Source: Flavobacteriaceae bacterium UBA4166 (lineage in GTDB: Bacteria; Bacteroidota; Bacteroidia; Flavobacteriales; Flavobacteriaceae). From it: a DNA stretch of 64,000 nt. The notes beneath the pieces were generated by a model. It saw only the letters and a program-made list of their open reading frames with translations. It made no database searches and had not been told where the DNA came from. This document shows, in pieces, positions 8,812 to 17,476 of this stretch. Both the position numbers and the translations under genes were made by a program. Location: NCBI GenBank assembly GCA_002379985.1, contig DFVG01000047.1, forward strand, positions 103,247 through 167,246, given 5' to 3'. Each line of letters starts with the position of its first letter. The first letter of the stretch is position 1.

Positions 8812-9815
8812 AACGACGCGATTTTTTACACACCACCTCCCTTACCGGCATTGCCGTGGCTAGCGGGGCCGCCCTTATGAGTTGTGATCATAAAAACAAA
8901 GAGCAAAAGCCGGTTGTTTCGACTTCCGAAGAAAACGAGATAACCCCAATAGCCATTGCCACATGGAATGTTCCTGAGGCCGTTAACAAAGCGTGGGAAG
9001 TGATCGAAAATGGTGGAAGTGCTTTAGATGCTGTTGAACAAGGGTGTCGCGTTGAAGAAGCTAACGAAGAAGGCCAAAGTGTGGGTGTTGGAGGGTTGCC
9101 CGATCGCGATGGGAATGTTACGCTCGATGCTTGTATTATGAATGCTGAAGGAGATTATGGTGCCGTGGTATATCTCCAGAATATCAAACACCCGATCTCC
9201 GTCGCAAGAAAGGTCATGGAAGAAACCCCGCATGTTCTTATGGCGGGAAAAGGCGCCGAACAGTTTGCATTATCCAGCGGTTTTGAAAAAGAAAACTTAT
9301 TAACTGAAGCTTCTAAGAAAGCATGGGAAGAATGGAAAGTGACTGCCAAATACAAACCCATTATTAATATTGAAAATCACGATACTATTGGAATGTTGGC
9401 GATCGACAAAGAAGGAAATATTTCTGGAGGATGCACTACCAGCGGACTCGCATACAAGATGGCAGGACGCGTAGGTGATTCCCCTATTATCGGTTCGGGA
9501 TTATTTGTTGACAATGAGATTGGAGCCGCTACGGCGACCGGCATGGGAGAAGAAGTTTTAAAAACCGTAGGGAGCTTCTTAATAGTTGAGTTAATGCGTC
9601 AAGGTAGGAGTCCGCAACAAGCCTGTGAAGAAGCCATCGAAAGAATTGTTGCGAAGAACAAAGACCGGCTTCAAGATTTTCAGGTAGCATATATTGCCAT
9701 CAATAAAAAGGGAGCGACCGGAGCACATGCAATTCATTCCGGGTTTTCTGTCACGAGTTACACCGCAGAGAAACAAGAAATCTACAACTCAAGTCATTAT
9801 CTTTCAGACAGTTAA
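8808..9815 (+). CDS. N(4)-(beta-N-acetylglucosaminyl)-L-asparaginase (glycosylasparaginase), Tat-type lipoprotein
   Basis: A 335-residue Ntn-hydrolase precursor. Glycosylasparaginases cleave themselves between Asp and Thr to expose the nucleophile; the site is HDTIGM with D192-T193, and the preceding subunit has the family pattern ENGGSALDAVEQGC and GVGGLPDRDG. The downstream chain has the GGCTTSGLAYK and GDSPIIGSGLFVDN blocks. The enzyme hydrolyses the GlcNAc-Asn bond left after protein and glycan digestion. The N-terminus MKRRDFL followed by a hydrophobic stretch and LMSC26 indicates twin-arginine export and lipid anchoring. The ATG overlaps the stop of the GH92 mannosidase, so the two are translationally coupled, consistent with sequential N-glycan breakdown. 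Confidence 0.95.
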   Translation: MKRRDFLHTTSLTGIAVASGAALMSCDHKNKEQKPVVSTSEENEITPIAIATWNVPEAVNKAWEVIENGGSALDAVEQGCRVEEANEEGQSVGVGGLPDRDGNVTLDACIMNAEGDYGAVVYLQNIKHPISVARKVMEETPHVLMAGKGAEQFALSSGFEKENLLTEASKKAWEEWKVTAKYKPIINIENHDTIGMLAIDKEGNISGGCTTSGLAYKMAGRVGDSPIIGSGLFVDNEIGAATATGMGEEVLKTVGSFLIVELMRQGRSPQQACEEAIERIVAKNKDRLQDFQVAYIAINKKGATGAHAIHSGFSVTSYTAEKQEIYNSSHYLSDS

Positions 9816-9863
9816 TTTTACTACGTACTAACACGTATTTTTTCCCTATTCTATCTTTTTTCG

Positions 9864-9892
9864 TTTGCGTACCATAATTTTTATTAGCTTTG
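9864..9892 (+). promoter_or_regulatory. Promoter of small RNA candidate
   Basis: TTTG (9864-9867), 17 nt spacer, TAGCTTTG (9885-9892): a clean match to the Bacteroidota promoter. The predicted transcription start is near 9898-9900. No protein gene of convincing quality starts within the next 190 nt. Confidence 0.75.
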
Positions 9893-9897
9893 TGCTA

Positions 9898-9981
9898 CAT
9901 AAGTAGGTTGACACGCCTATAGGTGGGTCAATCAAATTTGGGGCGAAAAGTCATCACATCTGTGGTGGCTTTTCTTTTTTA
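9898..9981 (+). ncRNA. Candidate small RNA of about 80 nt (two hairpins, intrinsic terminator)
   Basis: Downstream of a good promoter lie two hairpins. The first is 9908-9931: TTGAC/GTCAA closing stem, one A-G mismatch, then CGCC/GGTG around a TATA loop. The second is 9945-9974: a 13-bp stem (GAAAAGTCATCAC with GTGGTGGCTTTTC, two G-U pairs, 4-nt loop), followed directly by six T. The linker AATCAAATTTGGGGC between them is unpaired. Promoter, structured body and terminator within about 120 bp argue for a free-standing non-coding RNA rather than a leader. I do not recognise a named family; comparison with Flavobacteria RNA motifs such as Flavo-1 is the obvious test. Short reading frames on both strands here look spurious. 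Confidence 0.6.
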
Positions 9982-10097
9982 CTCCATATTGATTCCAAGG
10001 CCGGAATTCATAGGTTTTAAAATGTATGAAATCATAGAGGGATATCTTGTTCATTTCCAATATATTGCTTGTCATATGAACCAATTTGAATTCAATT

Positions 10098-10706
10098 ATG
10101 AAGTCTTTTATCAAAGCATTTACAATTTGCCTACTATTTTCAATAGTAGCCACCTCCTGTAATGACAAATCTTCTGGTGATTATGCAGAAGCTAAAGATA
10201 CAGCCGAAGCTTCTTTATCGAAAGAAAAAAGTATTGAGCGTGGCGAATATCTAGCGCGAGTAATAGGATGCGACCATTGCCACACACCGAAAAAAATGAC
10301 CCCACAAGGTCCCGTGCCAGACATGGAGAAATGGATGATGGGATTTCCCGCAGACGCCAAACTTCCTGAAATCGTTCCTGAAGCCGTCGGACCAGGAAAA
10401 TGGATTCTGATGCATGGCGACCTCACTGCAGCTGTTGGACCTTGGGGTGTAAGTTTTGGAGCAAATCTCACTCCGTCTGATACAGGTATCGGTTCTTGGA
10501 CGTTCGAGCAATTCAAACGTGCGATGACAGAAGGAAAGTACAAAGGCCTAGAAAACAGTCGGCCACTCATGCCCCCTATGCCCTGGCAATCCTATCAGGA
10601 AATGCCAGACGAAGACCTACAGGCCATTTTCGATTATTTAAAGTCGCTGAAGCCTATCGAGAATGTCGTGCCTTCTTACATACCGCCGGATCGATTACAA
10701 CAATAA
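10098..10706 (+). CDS. Cytochrome c family lipoprotein
   Basis: A 202-residue exported c-type cytochrome. The haem-binding motif C58-D-H-C61-H62 is seen once, so it is a mono-haem domain. Methionines in the PLMPPMPW segment are candidates for the axial ligand, and the final helix (DEDLQAIFDYLKSLKPI) is typical of class I cytochromes. The N-terminus MKSFIKAFTICLLFSIVATSC21 is a lipoprotein signal, placing the protein on a membrane facing the periplasm. Start: the frame can be extended to a TTG at 10086, but ATG 10098 begins the signal peptide. No oxidase or dehydrogenase subunit is adjacent, so the electron-transfer partner is unknown. Confidence 0.9.
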   Translation: MKSFIKAFTICLLFSIVATSCNDKSSGDYAEAKDTAEASLSKEKSIERGEYLARVIGCDHCHTPKKMTPQGPVPDMEKWMMGFPADAKLPEIVPEAVGPGKWILMHGDLTAAVGPWGVSFGANLTPSDTGIGSWTFEQFKRAMTEGKYKGLENSRPLMPPMPWQSYQEMPDEDLQAIFDYLKSLKPIENVVPSYIPPDRLQQ

Positions 10707-10730
10707 TATCATGTTATGGTTCATTTGCTG

Positions 10731-10768
10731 TCTTACCATTTTCTTCGGAATTTGGTAAGATAGTTTTT
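10731..10768 (+). terminator. Terminator of the cytochrome c gene
   Basis: TCTTACCA (10731-10738) pairs with TGGTAAGA (10753-10760) across a 14-nt loop and is followed by TAGTTTTTTA. Confidence 0.6.
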
Positions 10769-10801
10769 TACTGAAAATTCCGTTTTTTCTACCCATCTTG
10801 C

Positions 10802-10809
10802 TACCTTTG
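10802..10809 (+). promoter_or_regulatory. -7 box of polA
   Basis: TACCTTTG matches TAnnTTTG and ends 21 nt before the polA ATG. The -33 element is only a T-rich stretch (GTTTTTT near 10782), so the assignment rests on the -7 box. Confidence 0.5.
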
Positions 10810-10830
10810 AAGGAATCATAACTCCTTCCT

Positions 10831-13668
10831 ATGGCCGATCAAAAAAGACTCTTTCTGCTCGATGCGTATGCACTCATATTCCGAGGCTATTACGCCCTTA
10901 TCAAAAATCCGAGAATCAACTCTAAAGGTCAAGACACTTCCGCCATCATGGGATTTATGAATTCCCTCTTTGATGTGATCCGCCGTGAAAAACCAGATCA
11001 TTTGGCCGTATGTTTCGATAAAGATGGAAGCGCCGCGCGCACCGAACTATTCGAAGATTATAAAGCCAATCGCGATGAAACACCTGATGTGATCCGCCAA
11101 TCCGTGCCGATCATTCAAGACCTACTGAAGGCCATGCACATTCCCTGTATCGAGATCAGCGGAATGGAGGCTGATGATATTATCGGAACCTTGGCAAAAC
11201 AAGCCGAAAAAGAAAATTATCAAGTCTTTATGGTTACGCCAGATAAGGATTTTGCACAATTGGTTTCCGAAAACATTTTTATGTACCGTCCTGCTCGTAT
11301 GGGTAATGCTATCGAGATTTGGGGCATTCCGGAAGTCAAAAAACGCTTCGGTGTAGAACGCCCTGAGCAGGTTATCGATTACTTAGGAATGATGGGCGAT
11401 GCCAGTGATAATATTCCCGGTTTGCCCGGTGTGGGCGATAAAACCGCAAAAAAGTTTATCGCGCAATTTGGATCCATGGAAGGGCTGCTGGATAATACTG
11501 ACCAGCTGAAGGGAAAGATGAAGGAAAAGGTAATTGAAAATGCGGAGCTGGGCCGACTCTCAAAAAAGCTGGCGACCATTTTTACCGATTGCAAAGTGAC
11601 TTTTGATGAAAAAGACTTTGAGCTCTCGAAGCCGGACGCACAAAAAGTACAGGAGATCTTTGAAGAACTGGAGTTCCGAAGACTGCGCGATCAATTCTTA
11701 AAGTTATTCTCGGAAGGAGCTGCTTCGGAAGAAACCACGCAAGTAAGTTCTACAGAAACTGCGAAGAAGATCTCAAAAACCGCCGGTAGTGGTCAGTTTT
11801 CCCTTTTTGGAGGAGACGGTGACGCTTCCGAAGACATTCAGAAATACAACTCCCGAAACACCATCAAGGAAGTATCTCATTTCTATCAGACCGTGCAACC
11901 GGGAATGGGAACTAAATTATTTATCAAACAATTACTGCAACAGAAAAGTGTGTGTTTTGATACGGAAACCACCGGATTGAACCCATTAACTGCAGAATTG
12001 GTAGGAATTGCCTTCTCTTGGGAAGCAGGAAAAGGATTCTACCTTCCGTTTCCGGAAGATTTTGATGCAGCAAAAGAACTCATACAAGAGCTACTTCCCT
12101 TCTTTGAAAATGATTCCATCGAAAAAATCGGTCAGAATTTAAAATATGACATTAAAGTGCTCGACAAGTATGGGGTTCGTGTGCGAGGGAAATTGTTTGA
12201 TACCATGCTGGCACATTACCTGATCAATCCTGATATGCGTCATAATATGGATGTGCTGGCGGAAACCTACCTCAACTACACCCCGGTTTCTATTGAAAGT
12301 TTGATCGGTAAAAAAGGAAAGAACCAAAAATCCATGCGCGATGTGCCGTTGGAAGAACAAACCGAATACGCCGTGGAAGATGCTGATGTAACGCTTCAGC
12401 TAAAAGAACACTTTGAAAAGGAATTGGGCGAAGCGAACACTCAGAAATTATTTGATGACATCGAAGTGCCACTTCTGCGAGTTTTGGCTGCGATGGAATT
12501 GGAAGGAATCCGACTGGATGAACCGTTCCTGAAAGAGCTTTCTGAAGCATTAGAGAAAGATATCCAACGACTTGAAAAGGACATTTATCAAGAAGCTGGG
12601 GAGGAATTCAATATTGGTTCTCCAAAACAGTTGGGAGAGATTCTCTTCGGAAAAATGAAATTGGTAGACAAGCCAAAAAAGACCAAGACCGGACAGTATT
12701 CCACTGCCGAAGATGTGCTGTCTTATCTCGCGAAAGACCATAAGATCATTCGTGATGTTTTGGAATATCGCGGACTCACAAAATTGAAGAGCACCTATGT
12801 GGACGCCCTACCGGGACAGGTGGAAGAAAAAACCAAACGTGTGCATACCGATTATATGCAAACCGTAGCGGCGACAGGACGACTGAGCAGCAACAACCCC
12901 AATCTTCAAAACATCCCTATTCGTACAGAACGCGGTCGCGAAGTTCGGAAAGCCTTTATTCCCAGAAATGAGGATTTCGTTTTAATGGCGGCCGACTATT
13001 CTCAAATTGAACTGCGGATCATTGCTGCACTAAGCGAAGAAGAGACTATGATCGAAGCCTTTCAAAATGGCGAAGATATTCATGCGTCCACGGCCGCGAA
13101 GGTCTTTAACGTGCCTATTGACGAAGTAACGCGTGAGCAGCGTAGCAATGCGAAAACGGTAAACTTCGGAATCATTTACGGCGTTTCTGCCTTCGGGTTG
13201 AGCAATCAAACAGATCTTTCTAGAAGTGAATCCAAAGAATTGATTGATACGTATTATAAAACCTATCCGAAACTTCGAAATTACATGAGCGAGCAAGTTG
13301 ATTTTGCCAGAGAACACGGCTATGTACAAACGGTCTTGGGAAGGCGGCGCTACCTCAACGGCATTAACGGTAGTAATGCCGTTGTGCGCGGTGCGGCAGA
13401 GCGCAACGCGGTGAATGCTCCCATTCAAGGGAGCGCCGCAGACATCATCAAAATTGCAATGATCAACATTTATAAAAAGCTTTCAGAAGGAAATTTCCAG
13501 TCAAAAATGCTCCTTCAAGTCCATGATGAGTTGGTCTTCGATGTCCATAAAGAGGAACTCGATAGTATTAAAAAACTTGTGAAAACCGAAATGGAAAACG
13601 CCTACCAATTCGCAGTTCCTTTAGATGTTGAAATTGGCGTGGGCCAGAATTGGCTGGAGGCACACTAA
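10831..13668 (+). CDS. polA: DNA polymerase I
   Basis: A 945-residue family A polymerase with three domains. The N-terminal 5'-3' nuclease shows DAYALIFRGYYA, the acidic GMEADDIIG block and the helix-hairpin-helix GLPGVGDKTAKKF. The 3'-5' proofreading domain keeps its first acidic pair, D377-x-E379 in FDTETTGL, so proofreading looks intact. The polymerase domain has motif A (AADYSQIELRI), motif B (RSNAKTVNFGIIYG) and motif C (HDE at 898-900). The protein fills gaps in replication and excision repair in the cytoplasm. Length is slightly above the E. coli enzyme (928), due to a linker around residues 300-345. It is preceded by its own -7 box and converges on the DUF5916 gene with 4 bp between stops. 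Confidence 0.98.
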   Translation: MADQKRLFLLDAYALIFRGYYALIKNPRINSKGQDTSAIMGFMNSLFDVIRREKPDHLAVCFDKDGSAARTELFEDYKANRDETPDVIRQSVPIIQDLLKAMHIPCIEISGMEADDIIGTLAKQAEKENYQVFMVTPDKDFAQLVSENIFMYRPARMGNAIEIWGIPEVKKRFGVERPEQVIDYLGMMGDASDNIPGLPGVGDKTAKKFIAQFGSMEGLLDNTDQLKGKMKEKVIENAELGRLSKKLATIFTDCKVTFDEKDFELSKPDAQKVQEIFEELEFRRLRDQFLKLFSEGAASEETTQVSSTETAKKISKTAGSGQFSLFGGDGDASEDIQKYNSRNTIKEVSHFYQTVQPGMGTKLFIKQLLQQKSVCFDTETTGLNPLTAELVGIAFSWEAGKGFYLPFPEDFDAAKELIQELLPFFENDSIEKIGQNLKYDIKVLDKYGVRVRGKLFDTMLAHYLINPDMRHNMDVLAETYLNYTPVSIESLIGKKGKNQKSMRDVPLEEQTEYAVEDADVTLQLKEHFEKELGEANTQKLFDDIEVPLLRVLAAMELEGIRLDEPFLKELSEALEKDIQRLEKDIYQEAGEEFNIGSPKQLGEILFGKMKLVDKPKKTKTGQYSTAEDVLSYLAKDHKIIRDVLEYRGLTKLKSTYVDALPGQVEEKTKRVHTDYMQTVAATGRLSSNNPNLQNIPIRTERGREVRKAFIPRNEDFVLMAADYSQIELRIIAALSEEETMIEAFQNGEDIHASTAAKVFNVPIDEVTREQRSNAKTVNFGIIYGVSAFGLSNQTDLSRSESKELIDTYYKTYPKLRNYMSEQVDFAREHGYVQTVLGRRRYLNGINGSNAVVRGAAERNAVNAPIQGSAADIIKIAMINIYKKLSEGNFQSKMLLQVHDELVFDVHKEELDSIKKLVKTEMENAYQFAVPLDVEIGVGQNWLEAH

Positions 13669-13672
13669 ACGA

Positions 13673-16300
13673 CTACAAAACAAATCGATACGTAGCCTTC
13701 AACAGAAAGGTGTTTCTAGGTTGTTGTCCTAACAATTGATTGTCAATAATCGTCCCGAAATCATTTGAGGGGTCGCCAATGCCATTAATCCCTTGTGACC
13801 ACACTAAAAAGATCTCCGATCCGGGAATGTATTCCCAGCGTAGTACCAAATTCGATCTAAATTGCACGAACGCAAAATCAGGGTCACCAAAACTATAATC
13901 GGTTACACCATCTTGATCTTCATCAACATCATACTGGCCACCATTAAATGAAATTTGATTGGTATCATACCAAGTAACTCGCTCTTTTAAGTTTTTGGCC
14001 GTTGGATTGTTCACATAATTGAAGTTGGTATATTTAGCATTGAAAATAAAGGGCTGCCCGTAATATTGAATGGTCAAGTTAGGGTTGATATTGAAATTCA
14101 CCCGCAGTGTCGTACTTAAGCTTTCATTATCAATGGCTCCCAGAATGTAGCGAGGCGTTCCATTAAAGCTACTTTCGGTGACGTATTGTGTTTTATTGGG
14201 GTTTTGTTCGAACTCATTAATAAGTGATAAGCTTAATGAATTTAGTGGTTGATAGAAAAAGCGAAGCACATATCTTCGGAAGGAGAAGTTGTTTTGCTTG
14301 GCGTCTGAATGCACGTATCCTGCATGCATACTGAACTTTTTCCTGTTATCTGTTCCGGAGAATAAAAAGAAGAAATTCTCTTCGTTCCATCGCCACCTTG
14401 GTCCTCCTCGCAATACCGTATTGGAATAGATTCTAGGCTTGTGAGAAGCTCCTGCTTCTGTCCACCAATTATTCTTCCAGTTGATATATCCGTTGATCTC
14501 ATATTGCATCCGGTTGTAATTTCCTTGGAAATCATAAGAAGAGAATTGGTTAAACCCTAGGTTTGCCTGTCGGTACCAGGAAGTCGATTTGTTCCAAAAA
14601 TGACGAATGTTTGCGTACTGCCGAATATCGTCTGCTTGGCGTAGAAACCCAATATCATTAAGTTCTAATTCGGGAGAACGCCAATTTCCACCTACATTAT
14701 AGCGCCAATTTCCTACAGCTCCTTTCCCAATTTCAAAGCGTCCTCCGGTACCCGTAAGTTCAGTTCTTGTAGGGTCTACCGACACATGATCGGCATCGGT
14801 ACGCTGAAACAAATGTGTGATGGAGGTTTGGGTACGAGCGATCGCTTCGGCACTTCCTCTCACATTACTCATCACGGCGCTTCCTTCTACGTAGTATTTT
14901 CGCTCTTTCCAATTGTGCTTAAAGTCGATCCCTGTCGAATACGCATGTGAATGCAGAAAGGATAGATTAGGATCCATTCTGCGGATCGCCCCTGTAATGA
15001 TTCCGCCGACATAACTATTACGATTATTAAAATCTTTTTGAACCCGCCCCACACCATAGAACGTCAATGGCTCTACCAAATCGCTGCGTTCTACTCCCAC
15101 AGTATCTATCACTTCAGCAAATTCTTTTCCGGTAAGGCTAGCCAGACCTCCTACCGTCCAACCATCTTGGGTTTTCCCGCTGAACTTCGCTGCTCCAAGA
15201 ATGGTAGTGTTATTGGGTTGATCTACAAAGGCAATATTCGGCCCGATCGCTTGTCCTTGCGGACTCCTACCAATGCGTCTGGAAAAGAATAAATTATCAT
15301 CGTTACCAGCAAAGGAGAAGTCGAATACACTTTTATTTTCTACGAAAAATGGCCTACGTTCCTGAAAGAAGATTTCGAATCCGTCTAGAGCCACAGCCCC
15401 CGGATCGGCATCAACCTGACCAAAATCTGGATTAATCGTAAGGTCAAGGGTAAGATCATTGGTAATCCCAATTTTAGCATCCAATCCTCCCGTTAAGCGG
15501 GCATCATCTCCATCACGAAAGGGATTTCCTTGCTCTTCTTCATAAGTATCCAACTGCCCAACGACATACGGTTGAAGTTCCAACTGTTTTTGTGGCTTTA
15601 GGCCAACCAGTCCTTTTAACTCTCCAAATTCACTCACCCAGCCGGGCGGATTTGCCGGTAATGGTTGCCATGTAGAACGTTCTTCGTTATTGAAATATCT
15701 TCGGGTAGATTGGATGCCCCAAGTCTGCTCATAATCTGCTCCAAAACGCAACTGACTCAAGGGAATTCTGATTTCCGCAGTCCATCCTTCGGCATCTACT
15801 TGGGTGTCGGTATACCAAATAGGGTTCCAACTACTGTCGAAATTACCGTTGTTCGATATAAACTCATCACCTTTCACACCAGAGGCAGAAACGGTGAAAG
15901 AAAATCCGGTACGGTCATCACCGTAGCTATCAATATTGATCTCTACCCAATCGCCGGGGAAATCATCCCGCCGCCCCATGCGTTGCTCAATGGTTTCCGG
16001 ATCTTTCTGATAACATTTAAAGGCTACATATAAGTTCTTATCGTCGTAAACAATCTTCATTTTTGTTTGTTCGGTAGGGGGCGTCCCGTTATCGGGTTGG
16101 AATTCGACGTACTCAGAGGTCCATTCCACAGCGTTCCAGGCTTCGTCATCAATATTTCCATCAATTTTAATAGGAACCATATTTTGAATTGAAGTGGTTG
16201 TGTAAGTGCGTTTTTGAAGTATTGTTTCGTTGGATTGTGCAAAGTTGATGGTCGTGAGAAATAGAAAGCCTATCAACAGGATTTGAGATTGAGATGACAT
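13673..16300 (-). CDS. DUF5916 outer-membrane protein with CBM9-like N-terminal domain
   Basis: An 875-residue secreted protein. After the signal peptide (MSSQSQILLIGFLFLTTINFAQ) comes a domain with the carbohydrate-binding family 9-like pattern (IDGNIDDEAWNAVEWTSEYVEFQP, split over residues 40-65 of the precursor), followed by a long DUF5916 region rich in alternating aromatic beta-strands. It ends in KATYRFVL, the aromatic terminus of outer-membrane barrels. Such proteins are widespread in Bacteroidota and their function is not established; the fold suggests an outer-membrane barrel with a ligand-binding extracellular or periplasmic module. The open frame can be extended to a GTG at 16354, but ATG 16300 starts exactly at the signal peptide. 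It is monocistronic between polA and the rplM promoter. Confidence 0.85.
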   Translation of the reverse strand: MSSQSQILLIGFLFLTTINFAQSNETILQKRTYTTTSIQNMVPIKIDGNIDDEAWNAVEWTSEYVEFQPDNGTPPTEQTKMKIVYDDKNLYVAFKCYQKDPETIEQRMGRRDDFPGDWVEINIDSYGDDRTGFSFTVSASGVKGDEFISNNGNFDSSWNPIWYTDTQVDAEGWTAEIRIPLSQLRFGADYEQTWGIQSTRRYFNNEERSTWQPLPANPPGWVSEFGELKGLVGLKPQKQLELQPYVVGQLDTYEEEQGNPFRDGDDARLTGGLDAKIGITNDLTLDLTINPDFGQVDADPGAVALDGFEIFFQERRPFFVENKSVFDFSFAGNDDNLFFSRRIGRSPQGQAIGPNIAFVDQPNNTTILGAAKFSGKTQDGWTVGGLASLTGKEFAEVIDTVGVERSDLVEPLTFYGVGRVQKDFNNRNSYVGGIITGAIRRMDPNLSFLHSHAYSTGIDFKHNWKERKYYVEGSAVMSNVRGSAEAIARTQTSITHLFQRTDADHVSVDPTRTELTGTGGRFEIGKGAVGNWRYNVGGNWRSPELELNDIGFLRQADDIRQYANIRHFWNKSTSWYRQANLGFNQFSSYDFQGNYNRMQYEINGYINWKNNWWTEAGASHKPRIYSNTVLRGGPRWRWNEENFFFLFSGTDNRKKFSMHAGYVHSDAKQNNFSFRRYVLRFFYQPLNSLSLSLINEFEQNPNKTQYVTESSFNGTPRYILGAIDNESLSTTLRVNFNINPNLTIQYYGQPFIFNAKYTNFNYVNNPTAKNLKERVTWYDTNQISFNGGQYDVDEDQDGVTDYSFGDPDFAFVQFRSNLVLRWEYIPGSEIFLVWSQGINGIGDPSNDFGTIIDNQLLGQQPRNTFLLKATYRFVL

Positions 16301-16467
16301 AGAATTGGTTAGATTGACTGATGAATAGACCTTTAAAACGAACCAATGTGACACATTAGTTTAGGTTTTAAGGTTTTTTTAACAAATTTAAGAGGCATCT
16401 ACCAAGTATCCAAGTGCGCGTATCTTTAAAGTAGCGAACAAAATGAAACTATTTTACAGCCGTCAAC

Positions 16468-16497
16468 TTGTAATTCAAATATTTAGTTGTAAATTTG
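16468..16497 (+). promoter_or_regulatory. Promoter of rplM-rpsI
   Basis: TTG (16468-16470), 19 nt, TAAATTTG (16490-16497): full consensus match. It gives a leader of roughly 50 nt before rplM. Confidence 0.85.
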
Positions 16498-16499
16498 CA

Positions 16500-16554
16500 G
16501 CCCTTTTTGAGGGAAAAATAACAATGAGTATTAACTATTAGGACAAAAAACTAA
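16500..16554 (+). promoter_or_regulatory. Short rplM leader with hairpin and 5-codon ORF
   Basis: The leader begins with a small hairpin, CCCT(TTTTG)AGGG at 16501-16513, followed by A-rich sequence. A tiny frame, ATG at 16524 to TAG at 16541 (M-S-I-N-Y), lies in the leader. L13 leaders are autoregulatory sites in several bacteria; whether this one is cannot be told from one sequence. Confidence 0.35.
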
Positions 16555-17010
16555 ATGGACACATTAAGTTACAAAACAGTATCTGCTAATAAAGAAACCG
16601 TTACAAAGGAATGGTTATTGGTAGATGCGGACGGGCAAACATTGGGTCGTCTTGCGAGCGAAGTCGCTAAGTTTCTTCGCGGAAAACACAAACCATATTT
16701 TACCCCACACGTAGATTGTGGAGATAATGTGATTGTGATCAATGCAGAAAAAATTCAACTTACCGGTAAGAAATGGCAGGATAAGACCTATATCCGCCAC
16801 ACCGGGTATCCAGGGGGTCAGCGTAGTCTGAGCGCCGAAGAATTGAAGTCGAAGCACCCAGAGCGGGTGATCGAAAAAGCCGTAAAGGGCATGCTTCCGA
16901 AAAATCGTTTGGGAGCGGATCTTTTTAGAAACTTGAAAGTGTATGCAGGTGCAGAACACGGTCAAGAAGCACAAAAACCTAAAAGCATTAACCTTAACGA
17001 CATCAAGTAA
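16555..17010 (+). CDS. rplM: 50S ribosomal protein L13
   Basis: A 151-residue L13 protein; it binds 23S rRNA early in 50S assembly. Characteristic segments are present: WLLVDADGQTLGRLASEVAK, GDNVIVINAEKIQLTGKKW and the HTGYPGG block followed by VIEKAVKGMLPKNRLG. Length is near the bacterial norm (about 142-150). It is the first gene of a two-gene operon with rpsI, whose ATG overlaps the last base of the rplM stop codon. A full consensus promoter lies 58 nt upstream. Confidence 0.98.
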   Translation: MDTLSYKTVSANKETVTKEWLLVDADGQTLGRLASEVAKFLRGKHKPYFTPHVDCGDNVIVINAEKIQLTGKKWQDKTYIRHTGYPGGQRSLSAEELKSKHPERVIEKAVKGMLPKNRLGADLFRNLKVYAGAEHGQEAQKPKSINLNDIK

Positions 17011-17396
17011 TGGATACCATACACAAAATCGGAAGAAGAAAAACAGCCGTAGCACGCGTGTATGTTTCTGAAGGAAAAGGAAACATCACTATTAACCGTC
17101 GTGAATTAGATAACTACTTCACTACGCCAACACTACGCTATAAAGTACAACAACCTCTAATGCTTACCGACAACGAAAAGTCATTCGACATTTCAGTAAA
17201 TGTATTTGGCGGAGGTATTACAGGACAAGCAGAGGCAATTCGCTTGGCACTTTCCCGTGCGATGTGCGAATTGAACGAGGAAAATCGAGGCGTCTTAAAA
17301 CCTGAAGGTCTATTGACCCGTGACCCACGAATGGTGGAGCGTAAGAAATTCGGACAGAAGAAAGCTCGTAAGAAATTCCAGTTCTCTAAACGTTAA
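17010..17396 (+). CDS. rpsI: 30S ribosomal protein S9
   Basis: A 128-residue S9 protein of the 30S head. The N-terminal GRRKTAVARVYV, the GGGITGQAEAIRLALSRA helix and the basic C-terminal tail ending KKARKKFQFSKR, which reaches toward the P-site tRNA, are all there. Translation is coupled to rplM through a TAATG junction. A strong hairpin follows 11 nt after the stop codon and separates this pair from rpsB. Confidence 0.98.
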   Translation: MDTIHKIGRRKTAVARVYVSEGKGNITINRRELDNYFTTPTLRYKVQQPLMLTDNEKSFDISVNVFGGGITGQAEAIRLALSRAMCELNEENRGVLKPEGLLTRDPRMVERKKFGQKKARKKFQFSKR

Positions 17397-17407
17397 TTAT
17401 TATTATC

Positions 17408-17440
17408 GAATTCCTTGGAAAGCTTATTTCCAAGGAATTC
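17408..17440 (+). terminator. Hairpin between rpsI and rpsB (terminator or attenuator)
   Basis: A perfect 14-bp inverted repeat, GAATTCCTTGGAAA (17408-17421) with TTTCCAAGGAATTC (17427-17440), loop GCTTA. The following sequence is T-rich (TATTTCGTTCATATTTTATT) but lacks a clean T-run, so partial read-through is possible. Confidence 0.7.
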
Positions 17441-17476
17441 TATTTCGTTCATATTTTATTTTTAATCAAGCTGTTA

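Noticed and set aside
9923..10168. Overlapping 78-79-codon frames on both strands after the glycosylasparaginase gene
   Set aside because: Both cross the small RNA hairpins and terminator and the start of the cytochrome gene; neither has a recognisable domain or signal.
13030..13428. 132-codon antisense frame in polA
   Set aside because: Shadow of the conserved polymerase motifs A and B on the other strand.
15665..16033. 122-codon frame opposite the DUF5916 gene
   Set aside because: No domain, and fully covered by a clear outer-membrane protein gene.
16524..16541. Five-codon leader peptide before rplM
   Set aside because: Too short and without regulatory codons; recorded only as part of the leader.
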